Shown here piece by piece: positions 19,301 through 27,880 of a stretch of 64,000 nt of DNA. The stretch's first letter is position 1. Every line of letters begins with the position of its first letter. This stretch comes from Lachnospiraceae bacterium (lineage in GTDB: Bacteria; Bacillota; Clostridia; Lachnospirales; Lachnospiraceae), in contig JAFSCH010000063.1 in the NCBI GenBank assembly GCA_017436865.1, forward strand, positions 1-64,000, written 5' to 3'. The position numbers were made by a program, and so were the translations under genes. Below the pieces are notes generated by a model. The model did no database searches, was not told the DNA's origin, and worked only from the letters and a program-made list of their open reading frames with translations.

Positions 19301-19773
19301 CATTTTTTTGCTTCTTCATATAAGCCTTTTGTAATATATCTCTGCACCTCTCCAGCAAGACACGCCGATAACGCAATAATTCCTTCGTGGTAGGTCATTA
19401 AAACCTCCATATCTACTCGTGGCTTATAGTAATAGCCTTCCGTAAAGCCACGGCTAACTATCTTCATCAGATTTGCATAACCAGTATTATTTTCCGCAAG
19501 CAAAACAAGATGATGATATCGTTCCTCACCACCTGTCAGTTCCTTATCAAAGCGGGAATTCGGCGCTACATAAACCTCACAGCCAAGAATCGGTTTAATC
19601 CCCTGTGCCTTCGCTTCCTTATAAAAGTCAATAACACCGAACATAACACCATGATCTGTAATGGCACCACTATCCATCCCCAGCTCTTTTAAGCGCTTTA
19701 CATATTCTTTTATCTTATTCGAACCGTCCAAAAGACTGTATTCGGTATGTACGTGCAGATGTGTAAATGCCAT
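16321..19773 (-). CDS. dnaE: DNA polymerase III alpha subunit DnaE
   Basis: Replicative C-family polymerase of the DnaE type. N-terminal PHP domain (FTHLHVHTEYSLLDG), then the polymerase core with the catalytic SMPDIDIDF triad region and GPGRGSAAGSIV; helix-hairpin-helix and OB-fold domains form the C-terminal third. At 1150 aa it has the usual DnaE1 length and no inserted proofreading exonuclease, as expected beside PolC in Firmicutes. The ATG at 19773 follows AAGGAGGCACACG. Confidence 0.97.
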   Translation of the reverse strand: MAFTHLHVHTEYSLLDGSNKIKEYVKRLKELGMDSGAITDHGVMFGVIDFYKEAKAQGIKPILGCEVYVAPNSRFDKELTGGEERYHHLVLLAENNTGYANLMKIVSRGFTEGYYYKPRVDMEVLMTYHEGIIALSACLAGEVQRYITKGLYEEAKKCALKYEACFGKGNYFLELQDHGIPEQKTVNQALFRMSKELMIPLVATNDIHYTYAEDAEPHDLLLCLQTGKKVTDVDRMRYDGGQYYVKSEMEMRTLFPYAQEAIDNTARIADRCNVDIEFGVTKLPKFDVPVGYDSWSYLNKLCFDGLAERYPEDDGTLAEKLRYELDVIKTMGYVDYFLIVWDFINWARNHDIPVGPGRGSAAGSIVSYCLHITNIDPIRYSLLFERFLNPERVSMPDIDIDFCYERRQEVIDYVGEKYGQDKVVQIVTFGTLAAKGVIRDVARVLDLPYNFADSISKMIPNELNITLDRALDINPELRKLYEQDEQVHYLIDMCKRLEGLPRHTSMHAAGVVICQKPADEFVPLSRGSDGSITTQFTMTTIEELGLLKMDFLGLRTLTVIKNAVKNIEKTNGIFIDVDHIDFDDKKVLASLGTGKTDGVFQLESQGMKNFMKELKPQSLEDVIAGISLYRPGPMDFIPSYIKGKNNPNQVTYATPQLEHILQPTYGCIVYQEQVMQIVRDLGGYTMGRSDLVRRAMSKKKAYVMEQERKNFVHGNEEEGVPGCASNGIAPEIAEQIYGTMMDFAKYAFNKSHAACYAVVSYQTAYLKYYYPVEFMAALLTSVIDNSTKVSEYIMTCKSMGIEILPPDINEGEAGFSVSGNAIRYALTAIKNIGRPVIDAIVKEREEHGIYVSLKEFMERTSEYDVNKRALEHFIKAGAFDSFGATRKQLMSVYSQILDSIQHGKKSTMQGQMSLFDIVAEEEKEELEIKMPNVGEYTKELLLSFEKEVLGFYVSGHPMEEYQSLWNKYITAKTSDFYLNDETGVIALNDGSTVTIGGMIMDKKIKYTKHDKIMAFLTVEDLVGSVEVIVFPNNYEKYSYKLTEEGKVFIQGRVAAEDERDGKLICEKITSFDEIPRKVWLKFPNVDEYTKREQELFMAIAESEGKDSIIIYLEDTKQMKQLPPNRNIHADSEVLDVLRVMLGQENVRVVC

Positions 19774-19868
19774 CGTGTGCCTCCTTGTTGTTACTCTTTC
19801 TTCTATATATAAAAGTTACATAAGTTCTTTCTTTATCATAATGTATTTTGCATCAATTGAAAAGAAAA

Positions 19869-19894
19869 AAAGTGCTGCAAAATTACAACACTTT
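19869..19894 (-). terminator. Terminator after higA
   Basis: AAAGTG.TG / CA.CACTTT stem flanked by A and T runs, so it can work in both directions; it sits 25 bp beyond the higA stop codon. Confidence 0.65.
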
Positions 19895-19921
19895 TTTGTT
19901 TATCTATAATCCTTTTAAATA

Positions 19922-20200
19922 TTATCCCTTTTTCTCGAGTGGCACAATTTCCAATGTATATCCTAATGGCACAAGCACTTTTAACAAACTATTGATTTGC
20001 GGTGAATGCACTGCGGACTCCATTCTTGCAATGACAGGCTGCTTTACATCGCATAACTCCGCCAACTGCTTTTGTGTTAAGCCTTTTTCTTCTCTTACTC
20101 TTATCATAGTACGAATCAATTCTTTTTCCAATTCTATCACTTGCTCTTCATCTTCTGTGATATTCAGACTGCCCCTTAATTCTTCCCATGCAATAGCCAT
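19922..20200 (-). CDS. Antitoxin, HigA/XRE-type HTH
   Basis: DNA-binding antitoxin expected to neutralise the upstream toxin and repress the operon. The helix-turn-helix is clear: GLTQKQLAELCDVKQPVIAR, in the middle of a 92-aa protein, with a C-terminal extension typical of HigA-2/RelB-like fusions. The start MAIAWEEL (20200) is preferred over the ATG at 20212. It is adjacent to the toxin stop codon (one-base gap), toxin first, which is the HigBA order. Confidence 0.88.
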   Translation of the reverse strand: MAIAWEELRGSLNITEDEEQVIELEKELIRTMIRVREEKGLTQKQLAELCDVKQPVIARMESAVHSPQINSLLKVLVPLGYTLEIVPLEKKG

Positions 20201-20201
20201 A

Positions 20202-20564
20202 TTAATCACCATACCTTTCCAAATAATCCTGCAAATTACTTTTTGCTTTCTCTATTTCTCGCTTTGGTGTTTTTTGTGTTTTTTTCATAAAATGATGCAA
20301 AATCACAAAGGTATCCTTTTCTACATAAGCATATAAAAATCTATTTTTTAATGGTCTTAGCTCCCATATCTCACCATCTAAATGTTTGGTAACTGGTTCC
20401 CCTATTCTGGTTCCATACTCTTCCAGCATATCAATATACGCAACTATCTTGTTAAAATTTATCTTATCTGTCTTACTTGTAACAGATTTTGTTCTTAACT
20501 CTTTTATATATTCTACAATATCACTATGACCATTTTTATCTTCATAAAATAAAATTTGATACAT
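20202..20564 (-). CDS. Toxin, RelE/HigB (Gp49-like) family
   Basis: Probable ribosome-dependent mRNA endonuclease of the RelE/ParE fold. Family marks are the N-terminal FYEDKNGHSDIVEYIKEL, the strand-loop IWELRPLKNRFLYAY and the C-terminal FVILHHFMKKTQKTP. The start MYQILFYED (20564) follows GAAAGGAGAGAAT; upstream in-frame residues are AT-rich intergenic sequence. It forms a two-gene toxin-antitoxin operon. Intact and likely functional by sequence. Confidence 0.88.
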   Translation of the reverse strand: MYQILFYEDKNGHSDIVEYIKELRTKSVTSKTDKINFNKIVAYIDMLEEYGTRIGEPVTKHLDGEIWELRPLKNRFLYAYVEKDTFVILHHFMKKTQKTPKREIEKAKSNLQDYLERYGD

Positions 20565-20577
20565 ATTCTCTCCTTTC

Positions 20578-20640
20578 ATTATAACAAATCTGTTATTTTT
20601 TACAATGATATTTTTGTTATAATTTGTAAAACATGTATCT
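20578..20640 (-). promoter_or_regulatory. higBA promoter/operator with ATAACA inverted repeats
   Basis: The palindrome ATAACA-AATC-TGTTAT (20581-20596) overlaps TATAAT (20578-20583 on the minus strand) with TTGTAA 16 bp further upstream. A second half site (TTGTTATAA) lies at 20615-20623. Autoregulation by HigA at these sites is inferred. The predicted transcript start would fall very near the ribosome site, so the exact promoter is uncertain. Confidence 0.45.
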
Positions 20641-20673
20641 ATATTATCATTACAATAATTTATTGTCAATAAA

Positions 20674-21279
20674 TTATACAAACATTTGTTCTTTTATCTT
20701 ATTCTCCAATTCTTCCACATCTCCGTGGAACACAATCCCCTGCATACCACACCGCATAGCTGCCTCTATATTTGCCGCCGAATCATCAATAAAAAGACAT
20801 TCCTCCGGCTTTAAGTCAAACTTCTCAAAAAAACTAAGATATGCTTCCCTTTCCGGCTTCAAATCCCCATGCTCGCAGGATATCCAGATTCCTTTCATAT
20901 AAGAGATTGAAGCAATATTCTTAGAAAACCGATGAAAACGATATGCAGCATTGGATAACAAATACAAATCATATCCTGCATCCTTTAACCAGCGCAACAG
21001 ACTCTCCATCGGCGGATTCGGCTCCGGTTCCATGCGGAATTCATTGATAAAACGTTCTACTAAGGAATGATATTCCTTCGGAACACATTTACAGATAGAA
21101 GCAATTCCTTCCTCATCCGTCAAAATCCCTCTATCCATCTGAATCCATTCCACCGAACCGCATACTTCATTTTTGATAATTCTTCTCTCTTCCTCTGTAT
21201 CGGTGCGCCTACAAATATATTCAGCCATACTATATTTGGTCAGTACGTTTCCCATATCAAATACAATATTCTTTATCAT
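20674..21279 (-). CDS. HAD-superfamily hydrolase (YihX/epoxide hydrolase-N type)
   Basis: Predicted cytoplasmic phosphatase. HAD motif I is FDMGNVL, motif II LLSNA, and motif III/IV LKPEREAY...LFIDDSAANI. The cap sits between motifs I and II, as in the alpha-D-glucose-1-phosphate phosphatase YihX group, so a sugar phosphate is a reasonable but unproven substrate. It is upstream of higBA with its own leader; there is no sign of functional linkage. Confidence 0.88.
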   Translation of the reverse strand: MIKNIVFDMGNVLTKYSMAEYICRRTDTEEERRIIKNEVCGSVEWIQMDRGILTDEEGIASICKCVPKEYHSLVERFINEFRMEPEPNPPMESLLRWLKDAGYDLYLLSNAAYRFHRFSKNIASISYMKGIWISCEHGDLKPEREAYLSFFEKFDLKPEECLFIDDSAANIEAAMRCGMQGIVFHGDVEELENKIKEQMFV

Positions 21280-21336
21280 GTATTTTCCTCTTTCAAAAAG
21301 AGCCCTGTATTTTCATACAAGGCTCCATCGTATTTC

Positions 21337-22524
21337 TTATAAATATTTCTTTAATGTCTCAACCTTGTCAAGCTTCTCCCACGGTAAATCAAGGTCGTTA
21401 CGTCCAAAATGTCCGTATGCTGCTGTCTGCTTGTAGATTGGTCTTCTTAAATCAAGCATCTTGATAATTCCTGCTGGACGAAGGTCAAAGTTCTCACGAA
21501 CGATAGCTACTAACTTCTCGCTGTCAAGCTTTCCTGTTCCAAAAGTATCAATATTGATAGAAGTTGGCTGTGCTACACCGATTGCGTAAGATAGCTGAAT
21601 CTCACACTTATCAGCAAGACCTGCTGCTACAATGTTCTTTGCAACATAACGTGCTGCATAAGCAGCGCTTCTGTCTACCTTTGTACAGTCCTTACCAGAG
21701 AAAGCCCCACCGCCGTGACGAGCATATCCACCGTAGGTATCTACAATAATCTTACGTCCGGTAAGACCTGCATCACCGTGTGGTCCACCAATTACGAAAC
21801 GTCCTGTTGGATTAATGAAGAACTTTGTATCCGCATCAATTAATTCTTCCGGAAGAATCACATCAAATACATGCTTCTTGATATCTGCATGAATCTGCTC
21901 CTGTGTTACTTCTGCATCATGCTGTGTAGATAATACAACTGCCTCTAATCTCTTTGGCTTACCAGCTTCATCATACTCTACAGAAACCTGAGTCTTTCCA
22001 TCTGGTCTTAAATAAGTTAAAGTACCATCCTTACGAACCTTTGTTAACTGTAATGCAAGCTTATGAGCAAGTGAAATAGGATATGGCATATATTCTTCTG
22101 TTTCGTTAGTAGCATAACCAAACATCATACCCTGATCACCAGCACCAATTGCTTCGATTTCTTCATCGCTCATCTTGTTTTCTTTTGCTTCAAGAGCTTT
22201 ATCAACACCCATAGCGATATCGCTTGACTGCTCATCAATTGCTGTTAAAACAGCACAAGTATTGCCATCAAATCCATATTCAGACTTATCATATCCAATT
22301 TCCTTAATTGTCTCACGAACAATCTTTGGAATATCAACGTAAGCCTTTGTTGTAATCTCACCTGTTACTAATACAAACCCTGTACAAGCTGCTGTTTCAC
22401 AAGCAACACGGCTCATAGGGTCCTGTGCCATTAAAGCGTCTAAAATCGCATCCGATACAGCATCACAAACTTTATCAGGATGACCTTCTGTTACAGACTC
22501 TGAAGTAAATAATAATTTCTCCAT
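21337..22524 (-). CDS. metK: S-adenosylmethionine synthetase
   Basis: Forms SAM from methionine and ATP. Motifs: [15 protein letters not shown] at the N-terminus, the hexapeptide GAGDQG, and [16 protein letters not shown] followed by the phosphate-binding GGGAFSGKD. Length 395 aa, normal. It is transcribed alone, from a consensus promoter through a SAM-I riboswitch, so its own product shuts it off. Confidence 0.98.
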   Translation of the reverse strand: MEKLLFTSESVTEGHPDKVCDAVSDAILDALMAQDPMSRVACETAACTGFVLVTGEITTKAYVDIPKIVRETIKEIGYDKSEYGFDGNTCAVLTAIDEQSSDIAMGVDKALEAKENKMSDEEIEAIGAGDQGMMFGYATNETEEYMPYPISLAHKLALQLTKVRKDGTLTYLRPDGKTQVSVEYDEAGKPKRLEAVVLSTQHDAEVTQEQIHADIKKHVFDVILPEELIDADTKFFINPTGRFVIGGPHGDAGLTGRKIIVDTYGGYARHGGGAFSGKDCTKVDRSAAYAARYVAKNIVAAGLADKCEIQLSYAIGVAQPTSINIDTFGTGKLDSEKLVAIVRENFDLRPAGIIKMLDLRRPIYKQTAAYGHFGRNDLDLPWEKLDKVETLKKYL

Positions 22525-22595
22525 TGTATTTCCTCCTCTTTCATTAAGGATAAAAGTGTTTATCGCTATATTACAACACCTTCCTTATGAATAAT

Positions 22596-22627
22596 AAAAA
22601 AGTCCACTTATTATAAAATAAGTGGAC
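22596..22627 (-). terminator. Riboswitch-controlled terminator before metK
   Basis: Nine-bp stem GTCCACTTA / TAAGTGGAC followed by a T-run on the minus strand. It is the expression platform of the SAM-I riboswitch. Confidence 0.9.
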
Positions 22628-22652
22628 GTGACCAGTTTCTATGATAATCAAA

Positions 22653-22771
22653 TCCTCTTATTGTTCGAACTATACTTCTAGCATGACTCGCTCAGGTTGG
22701 CACCTTCCTCATTACGGGGGGTTGCCGTGGCTTCATTGGTCCTTTGTACCTCCACCACTCTGAATAAGAGT
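22653..22771 (-). ncRNA. SAM-I (S-box) riboswitch controlling metK
   Basis: Read on the minus strand, P1 is CTCTTAT / ATAAGAG at the two ends. The conserved core is visible: AGAGTGGTGGAGG, GACCAATGAAGCC-CGGCAACC, and GGTGCCAACCTGAGCG. Binding of SAM should favour the downstream terminator and lower metK expression. The class is well established; the regulatory direction follows from the hairpin layout. Confidence 0.97.
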
Positions 22772-22804
22772 TTAAACACAATATGGAATTGTCATATCGT
22801 ATAC

Positions 22805-22833
22805 ATTGTATACAATTTTATAAGTACTGTCAA
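22805..22833 (-). promoter_or_regulatory. Predicted promoter of metK
   Basis: TTGACA (22828-22833), 17 bp, TACAAT (22805-22810) on the minus strand. The predicted start is about 27 bp before the riboswitch P1 helix. Confidence 0.7.
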
Positions 22834-22841
22834 TAGAAAGT

Positions 22842-24197
22842 TTATACCGCCTTCTTCTCAGCAATCACTTTCTCACTGTTCTCGTTATGTTCTTGATTGT
22901 ATTCATTCATCAATTTCTCAACTTTAAAGAAACGTAATAATACTACTGTAAGAATCAGACATACTACTGGAATCCCAATAAAACCTATATTAATGTAATT
23001 CTTTGCTAAGTCTGTCTGCTTCTGATTTGGTACATATCCACCCAACTTCATCAAAAATGTGAACAGAGTAACATTTAATCCAAATGTAAGCTTTGCTACA
23101 AAACTATCTAATGAAGACAACATTCCTGCTGCGTGTATACCTGATTTCATTTCACAATAATCAACAACATCAGCTAAAACAGAAAATCTCATTCCCATTA
23201 AGAAACCAAGTCCATACCAAACTACCGCTGTTCCAGCAATCAACATCGCTGTGTTATTATTAGAGAAAATAAATAAAACATTACCTACAAACGAAATCAC
23301 ACACATAAGGTGCATAGAATTAGTTTTTCCAAACTTCTTTGTAAACATTGGCATGCATGACTGACCTATAATCATTGCAACAGAAGTAACTGCTGCCTGA
23401 ATCGGAATGATTCCAACATTTTCCACAACATATGTATAATAATATACTACACCCGCCTGTTTAATTGCAAAGCCAAGCATGAATACAAACATAATGAAAA
23501 CAAATAAAATATACTGTCCATTAACTGCTTTTAATCCTTGACGAACAGTAACTTTTTCTGACTGAACCGATTTTACAGATTCTTTTGTATTAGCAAATGC
23601 AAAGAAGAATAAAATCACAGCAACCAAAGAAAAAATTCCTATTGTTATTGCATAACTATATGGATTGCTATTTCCACCGAATTCATTGATTAATGGCGTT
23701 GCAAATGTAGTAACACAAAAGCTTCCTATTGCAGCCATAACCATTCGGAATGTAACTAAAATATTTCTCTCATGCTTATCATCTGTCAAACTTGGAAGAA
23801 TTGCAGATAACGGAGTATTTACAATCGTATATCCCGTACTTACTAAATTAAATGTTACAAACGCATAAATAACGGCATTGGTATCGTTTCCAAAATCCGG
23901 TATAATAAAAGTTAATACCGCAAATAAAGCTAACGGAATTGCACCAAAAAGAAAATATGGTCTACATTTTCCCCATTTTGTTCTTGTCTGATCAACAATA
24001 ATTCCCATCAAAACATCTGTACATGCATCAATAAACTTTGATGCCAACATAATCATTCCAACTGCAATGGCATCAATCCCTGCAACATCTGTATAAAATA
24101 CTGCAAGATATGTAGTAATCATTGGCCAAACAAAATTACTTGCCATGTCTGCTGCACCAAAACCTAATCTTTGACGCATTAAGTTCTTCTTATTCAT
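22842..24197 (-). CDS. GPH-family sugar:cation symporter
   Basis: Glycoside-pentoside-hexuronide symporter of the major facilitator superfamily with about 12 helices. Signatures are FGAADMASNFVWPM at the start, the cation-site region KFIDACTDVLMGIIVD, and RTKWGKCRPYFLFGA in the loop after helix 2. Length 451 aa. Sugar unknown: no glycosidase is adjacent. It has a strong promoter with a palindromic operator, so it is probably substrate-induced by a regulator encoded elsewhere. Confidence 0.9.
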   Translation of the reverse strand: MNKKNLMRQRLGFGAADMASNFVWPMITTYLAVFYTDVAGIDAIAVGMIMLASKFIDACTDVLMGIIVDQTRTKWGKCRPYFLFGAIPLALFAVLTFIIPDFGNDTNAVIYAFVTFNLVSTGYTIVNTPLSAILPSLTDDKHERNILVTFRMVMAAIGSFCVTTFATPLINEFGGNSNPYSYAITIGIFSLVAVILFFFAFANTKESVKSVQSEKVTVRQGLKAVNGQYILFVFIMFVFMLGFAIKQAGVVYYYTYVVENVGIIPIQAAVTSVAMIIGQSCMPMFTKKFGKTNSMHLMCVISFVGNVLFIFSNNNTAMLIAGTAVVWYGLGFLMGMRFSVLADVVDYCEMKSGIHAAGMLSSLDSFVAKLTFGLNVTLFTFLMKLGGYVPNQKQTDLAKNYINIGFIGIPVVCLILTVVLLRFFKVEKLMNEYNQEHNENSEKVIAEKKAV

Positions 24198-24249
24198 TTT
24201 AATCTCTCCTACTATACTATACCCTCATAAAAACCCACAACAGGTAGGA

Positions 24250-24285
24250 ATTATATCAAACCACTTATCGTGTGTAAAGTACACA
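24250..24285 (-). promoter_or_regulatory. Promoter and palindromic operator of the GPH symporter
   Basis: TTTACA (24273-24278), 17 bp, TATAAT (24250-24255). The exact palindrome TGTGTA-AAG-TACACA (24271-24285) covers the -35 box, as expected for a repressor site. Confidence 0.6.
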
Positions 24286-24560
24286 TGTATCTTTTTGTCT
24301 ATTTTATAGTTTTTTTTTGTGCACTTTTCACATATCTACATATATCTTCATTTTGTTACTCAAAATATCAAGTGACTTATTTTATTTTTGCTTATGTATT
24401 CTATCGCCTTTATGTCTTAAACGGCAGCATACTGATGAACGTAACTGGTGCTCACAGCATTTTAGGTGCTATTCGAAACAGCTATTATTTGTGCAACTTT
24501 AGGTCTGATGTGTCCCGCCATGAGCTACATTGCTGCATAATCTTTTCAAAAAACAAAAGA
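24286..24560. other. Intergenic region between symporter and murA
   Basis: An AT-rich gap. A plus-strand reading frame spans it, but it has no ribosome site, has biased low-complexity content and runs into the murA terminator, so I do not call it a gene. No other feature was recognised. Confidence 0.4.
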
Positions 24561-24597
24561 ACCCCTGTGCCTTGTTCAACCGAAGCACAGGGTTTTT
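24561..24597 (-). terminator. Terminator after murA
   Basis: Eight-bp G-C rich stem CCCTGTGC / GCACAGGG flanked by A and T tracts, ten bases beyond the murA stop codon; it could act in both directions. Confidence 0.85.
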
Positions 24598-24606
24598 ATC
24601 ATTCTA

Positions 24607-25899
24607 TTATCCAACTTTAAATTTAAACTTCTGCAAGTCCTTATCTGACTCTACTTTATCAATCTGTGCACCAAGTCCCTGAAGCTTAATATGAAAATCC
24701 TCATAGCCTCGCTCAATATACTTGATATCCTCAACCGTACTAAATCCTTCTGCAGTCAGACAAGCAAGTACTAATGCAGCTCCCGCACGTAAATCTGGCG
24801 CAGTCAGATTAGCACTGGTAAAGTGCTTCACACCTGCAATAATGGCAGTGTTGCCCTCTACCTTGATATCAGACCCCATCTTAGCAAGCTCATCTACATA
24901 TTTAAAACGATTGTCAAAAATGCTCTCCGTTACTATACTAGTTCCCTGAGCTAATGCAAGTGCAACTGAAATCTGTGGTTGCATATCTGTCGGAAATCCC
25001 GGATATGGCAAGGTCTTTACCTGTGTACTTTCTAATCTTCTAGAAGCCACTACTCTGACTGCATCATCCGATTCTTCAATCTGACATCCCATTTCTATTA
25101 ATTTTGCAGATGTAGATTCCAAATGTTTTGGAATTACATTTTTAACCGTAACATCTCCCTTGGTAATGGCCGCTGCAAGCATAAAGGTTCCAGCCTCAAT
25201 CTGATCCGGAATAATAGAATATTCCGTTGCATGAAGTCTTGGCACACCAGTAATTCTAACAACATCTGTTCCAGCACCCTTAATATTAGCTCCCATAGAG
25301 TTCAAGAAATTCGCAACATCAACAACATGTGGCTCCTTTGCTGCATTTTCAATAACAGTCTTGCCTTCTGCAAGCACTGCTGCCAGCATAATATTAATGG
25401 TTGCACCTACGGAAACCGTATCAAGATAAATATGAGCCCCTTTGAGCTTCTCCGCCTTCGCAATAATCAGCCCATGCTCAATCTTCACCTCTGCACCAAG
25501 TGCCTTGAATCCCTTAATATGCAGGTCTATCTTTCTGCTTCCAATATTACAGCCGCCAGGTAAAGCAACCTCTCCATGTTTGTATTTTCCAAGTAATGCG
25601 CCTAATAAATAATAAGAAGCTCTAATCTTTTTAATAAATTCATCCTCGATTACAAATCCATGAATCATAGAACCGTTAATCTTAACAGTATGTCTATCCG
25701 TTCTGTTTATTACAACACCAATGCTTTCCATAGCATTCATCAAAACATTTATATCTCTAACATCAGGTAAATTATCTACAATAACTGTATCGTCTGTCAT
25801 AATAGCTGCGGCCAAAACTCCTAACGCTGCATTCTTTGCACCGCCGATTTCAACCTCGCCAACCAATGGGTTTCCACCCTTAATTGCGTATTGTTCCAT
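24607..25899 (-). CDS. murA: UDP-N-acetylglucosamine 1-carboxyvinyltransferase
   Basis: First committed step of peptidoglycan synthesis, using PEP. The N-terminus has GAKNAALGVLAA, the PEP-binding catalytic Cys is in LPGGCNIGSRKIDLH, and the C-terminal domain carries GFPTDMQPQ and RAGAALVLA. It is a fosfomycin-sensitive type by the presence of that Cys. The start MEQYAIKGG (25899) follows GAGGTGTGCG. Firmicutes often have two murA copies; which one this is cannot be decided here. Confidence 0.96.
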   Translation of the reverse strand: MEQYAIKGGNPLVGEVEIGGAKNAALGVLAAAIMTDDTVIVDNLPDVRDINVLMNAMESIGVVINRTDRHTVKINGSMIHGFVIEDEFIKKIRASYYLLGALLGKYKHGEVALPGGCNIGSRKIDLHIKGFKALGAEVKIEHGLIIAKAEKLKGAHIYLDTVSVGATINIMLAAVLAEGKTVIENAAKEPHVVDVANFLNSMGANIKGAGTDVVRITGVPRLHATEYSIIPDQIEAGTFMLAAAITKGDVTVKNVIPKHLESTSAKLIEMGCQIEESDDAVRVVASRRLESTQVKTLPYPGFPTDMQPQISVALALAQGTSIVTESIFDNRFKYVDELAKMGSDIKVEGNTAIIAGVKHFTSANLTAPDLRAGAALVLACLTAEGFSTVEDIKYIERGYEDFHIKLQGLGAQIDKVESDKDLQKFKFKVG

Positions 25900-26013
25900 C
25901 GCACACCTCATACAAATCCTATACTCTACTCATATAGTTCCCTTTTCACAAGAACAGAATCTTTTACAAAAATTCTTCTGACACAGTATACATCAAAAAA
26001 GTTTATTTGTAAA

Positions 26014-27585
26014 CTAATTCAAATACTTTAAAGGATCCACAGCTACTCCATTGATTCGAATTTCAAAATGCAAATGCGGTCCTGTACTTCGTCCTGTATT
26101 ACCACTTAACGCAATACGCTGTCCCTGTGAAACCGTTTGTCCTGCTTTTACTAACACCTTACTTAAATGTGCATATCTAGTCTCTCTGCCGTCTGCATGC
26201 TTAATATAAACAGCATATCCATAACCACTTGCCCAACCTGCCTTGGTTACAGTTCCTGCATTTGATGCTACAACCGCAGTACCTATAGGTAATGCCCAAT
26301 CTACTCCCTTATGATTCGTTGACGCACCCTTTGTTGGCGCACTTCTAGAACCAAATCTAGAGCTTAATCGACCTCCCGAAACCGGTTTAACATAAGTTGG
26401 CGGAATCTTTGTACCACGTTCCACAATCTTTGGTATCGCTTCAGCATAGATTTCTTCTTTCAAAACTTCTCTATCTTGAGCTTGACCATTTTTATACGTA
26501 GTAACTGCTACAATTTTACGCCTACCAGCAGAAGGTTCTTGTAAAGTCACCTTTTGTGTGGTATACCAGTCATCGTTTGGCACATACTGAATTTCAGCCT
26601 CATAATCCTCAGTAAATATCTGCTCCTCTTTCCATATAACAGATAAATCTGGCTCAGGAACCGTAATCACTAATTCCTGGTCTACACGAATAGTGGTATT
26701 TTCATCCTCCAACATATCATTAATGGCAATCAATTCTTCCATCGGAATATTATTAGTAAGCGCAATTTCAGATAACGTATCTCCAGATTTCACCTTATAA
26801 ATAACTTGTGTCTCTTGCTCCTTAGTAACCAGATTCACTGCCTCATCAACTGTCTGTAGCTCTTCCTCCAACAGATATGCCTCTACAATTTCTACCTTGT
26901 CTCCATAAGCAATATCCACTAGACCAAGCTCATATTCTTCAAATCGCTTTTCCTGTAACTCTATAATATCTTGGTACATTGAGTCAAGCTCCGTCTGAAT
27001 ACCTGCACTCAACCACAAATTTTCTGCAATCTTAACATTTTCCTTCTTTTGTATTTGTGTTGTTAATACATTTATCTCTCTCGTGTCATCCAATACAAGC
27101 TTTACCTCATATTCCTGCTGAGTGTCATATGGAACAAGAGCTTGCATTAACAATTCATAAACATCCTGATAAGAAGCCAAATTTACTGATGCTTCATTTA
27201 TTTTTACAGTATACGAACGGTGAAGAGTCTCTTTGATATGTTCCTCCATCACTCTTACCATATTAGTAATTACCTGCTCCATGCTGTTGACCCGACCCCA
27301 GATTCTCTCTTCTCCACTCACCTGTAAATCTGCCTCAATCAAAACAAGATCATCACTCGTTGCAGCAATCCGTCTACGAGCCTCTGTCAAATAGTTCTTT
27401 GCCTGTTCTTCACTCGCCACACTTCCAACTACTACACCATTTAAACTGACTGTAAAAAAGTTATTTTCCATTTTTTCATATTTTACATAGGATGGTAACA
27501 AAAGCGCACAAAACAACGATGCCCAAATCCCTGCCTTCATCATACTCAGGCGAAATCTCCTATGATAGTGATGTATTTTCTTCAT
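26014..27585 (-). CDS. Membrane-anchored LysM-G5-M23 cell wall endopeptidase
   Basis: Predicted exported peptidoglycan DD- or LD-endopeptidase. One N-terminal membrane segment (about 18-32) is followed by a long alpha/beta stalk, a LysM domain (YKVKSGDTLSEIALTNN, about 275-320), a G5 domain (about 335-405) and a C-terminal LytM/M23 domain. Zinc ligands are visible as NHKGVDWAL and the HLHFE motif near the end. LysM and G5 bind wall glycans. It could act in growth or sporulation; the domain order fits many clostridial wall hydrolases. Confidence 0.92.
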   Translation of the reverse strand: MKKIHHYHRRFRLSMMKAGIWASLFCALLLPSYVKYEKMENNFFTVSLNGVVVGSVASEEQAKNYLTEARRRIAATSDDLVLIEADLQVSGEERIWGRVNSMEQVITNMVRVMEEHIKETLHRSYTVKINEASVNLASYQDVYELLMQALVPYDTQQEYEVKLVLDDTREINVLTTQIQKKENVKIAENLWLSAGIQTELDSMYQDIIELQEKRFEEYELGLVDIAYGDKVEIVEAYLLEEELQTVDEAVNLVTKEQETQVIYKVKSGDTLSEIALTNNIPMEELIAINDMLEDENTTIRVDQELVITVPEPDLSVIWKEEQIFTEDYEAEIQYVPNDDWYTTQKVTLQEPSAGRRKIVAVTTYKNGQAQDREVLKEEIYAEAIPKIVERGTKIPPTYVKPVSGGRLSSRFGSRSAPTKGASTNHKGVDWALPIGTAVVASNAGTVTKAGWASGYGYAVYIKHADGRETRYAHLSKVLVKAGQTVSQGQRIALSGNTGRSTGPHLHFEIRINGVAVDPLKYLN

Positions 27586-27667
27586 TTATTTCTCCAATTT
27601 TATTCTAATAGTCAAAGCATCCCATTTCATTTAGACATATAAAGTCTATTTACCCATAATCTTTTTC

Positions 27668-27696
27668 ATTTTATCAGCCTTTTCCCACCTTGTAAA
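27668..27696 (-). promoter_or_regulatory. Predicted promoter of the M23 endopeptidase
   Basis: TTTACA (27691-27696), 17 bp, TAAAAT (27668-27673) on the minus strand. A short stem TAGAC / GTCTA lies in the leader. Confidence 0.45.
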
Positions 27697-27853
27697 GTAT
27701 CGTCTTATTACTATCCATTACATTCCTGTAATTCTCGGGGTTTTGCTTTGCTAAACACCTCTCTGTATAGTAAAGTAACTAGTAACTGTAACAATGTCAT
27801 TTTCATGCGGTGAAAGCCTTGCATTATAATGTAAATCATGTTTTAATAAATAC

Positions 27854-27867
27854 AGAATATATGTTCG
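27854..27867 (+). promoter_or_regulatory. LexA-like SOS box before dinB
   Basis: AGAATATATGTTCG matches the Firmicutes box CGAACATATGTTCG at 12 of 14 positions. It lies 13 bp before the dinB start codon and about 25 bp downstream of TATAAT (27825-27830). Damage-inducible control is inferred. Confidence 0.5.
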
Positions 27868-27880
27868 TGAGGTGATTTTT

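Noticed and set aside
24270..24620. 116-aa plus-strand ORF
   Set aside because: No ribosome site; composition is that of AT-rich intergenic DNA and it runs through the murA terminator.
26014..27585. SpoIIQ
   Set aside because: It has M23 and membrane parts, but also LysM and G5 domains, and no spoIID is adjacent.
27586..27800. c-di-AMP (ydaO) riboswitch before the wall endopeptidase
   Set aside because: Such riboswitches often precede wall hydrolases, but the conserved core could not be found in this short leader.
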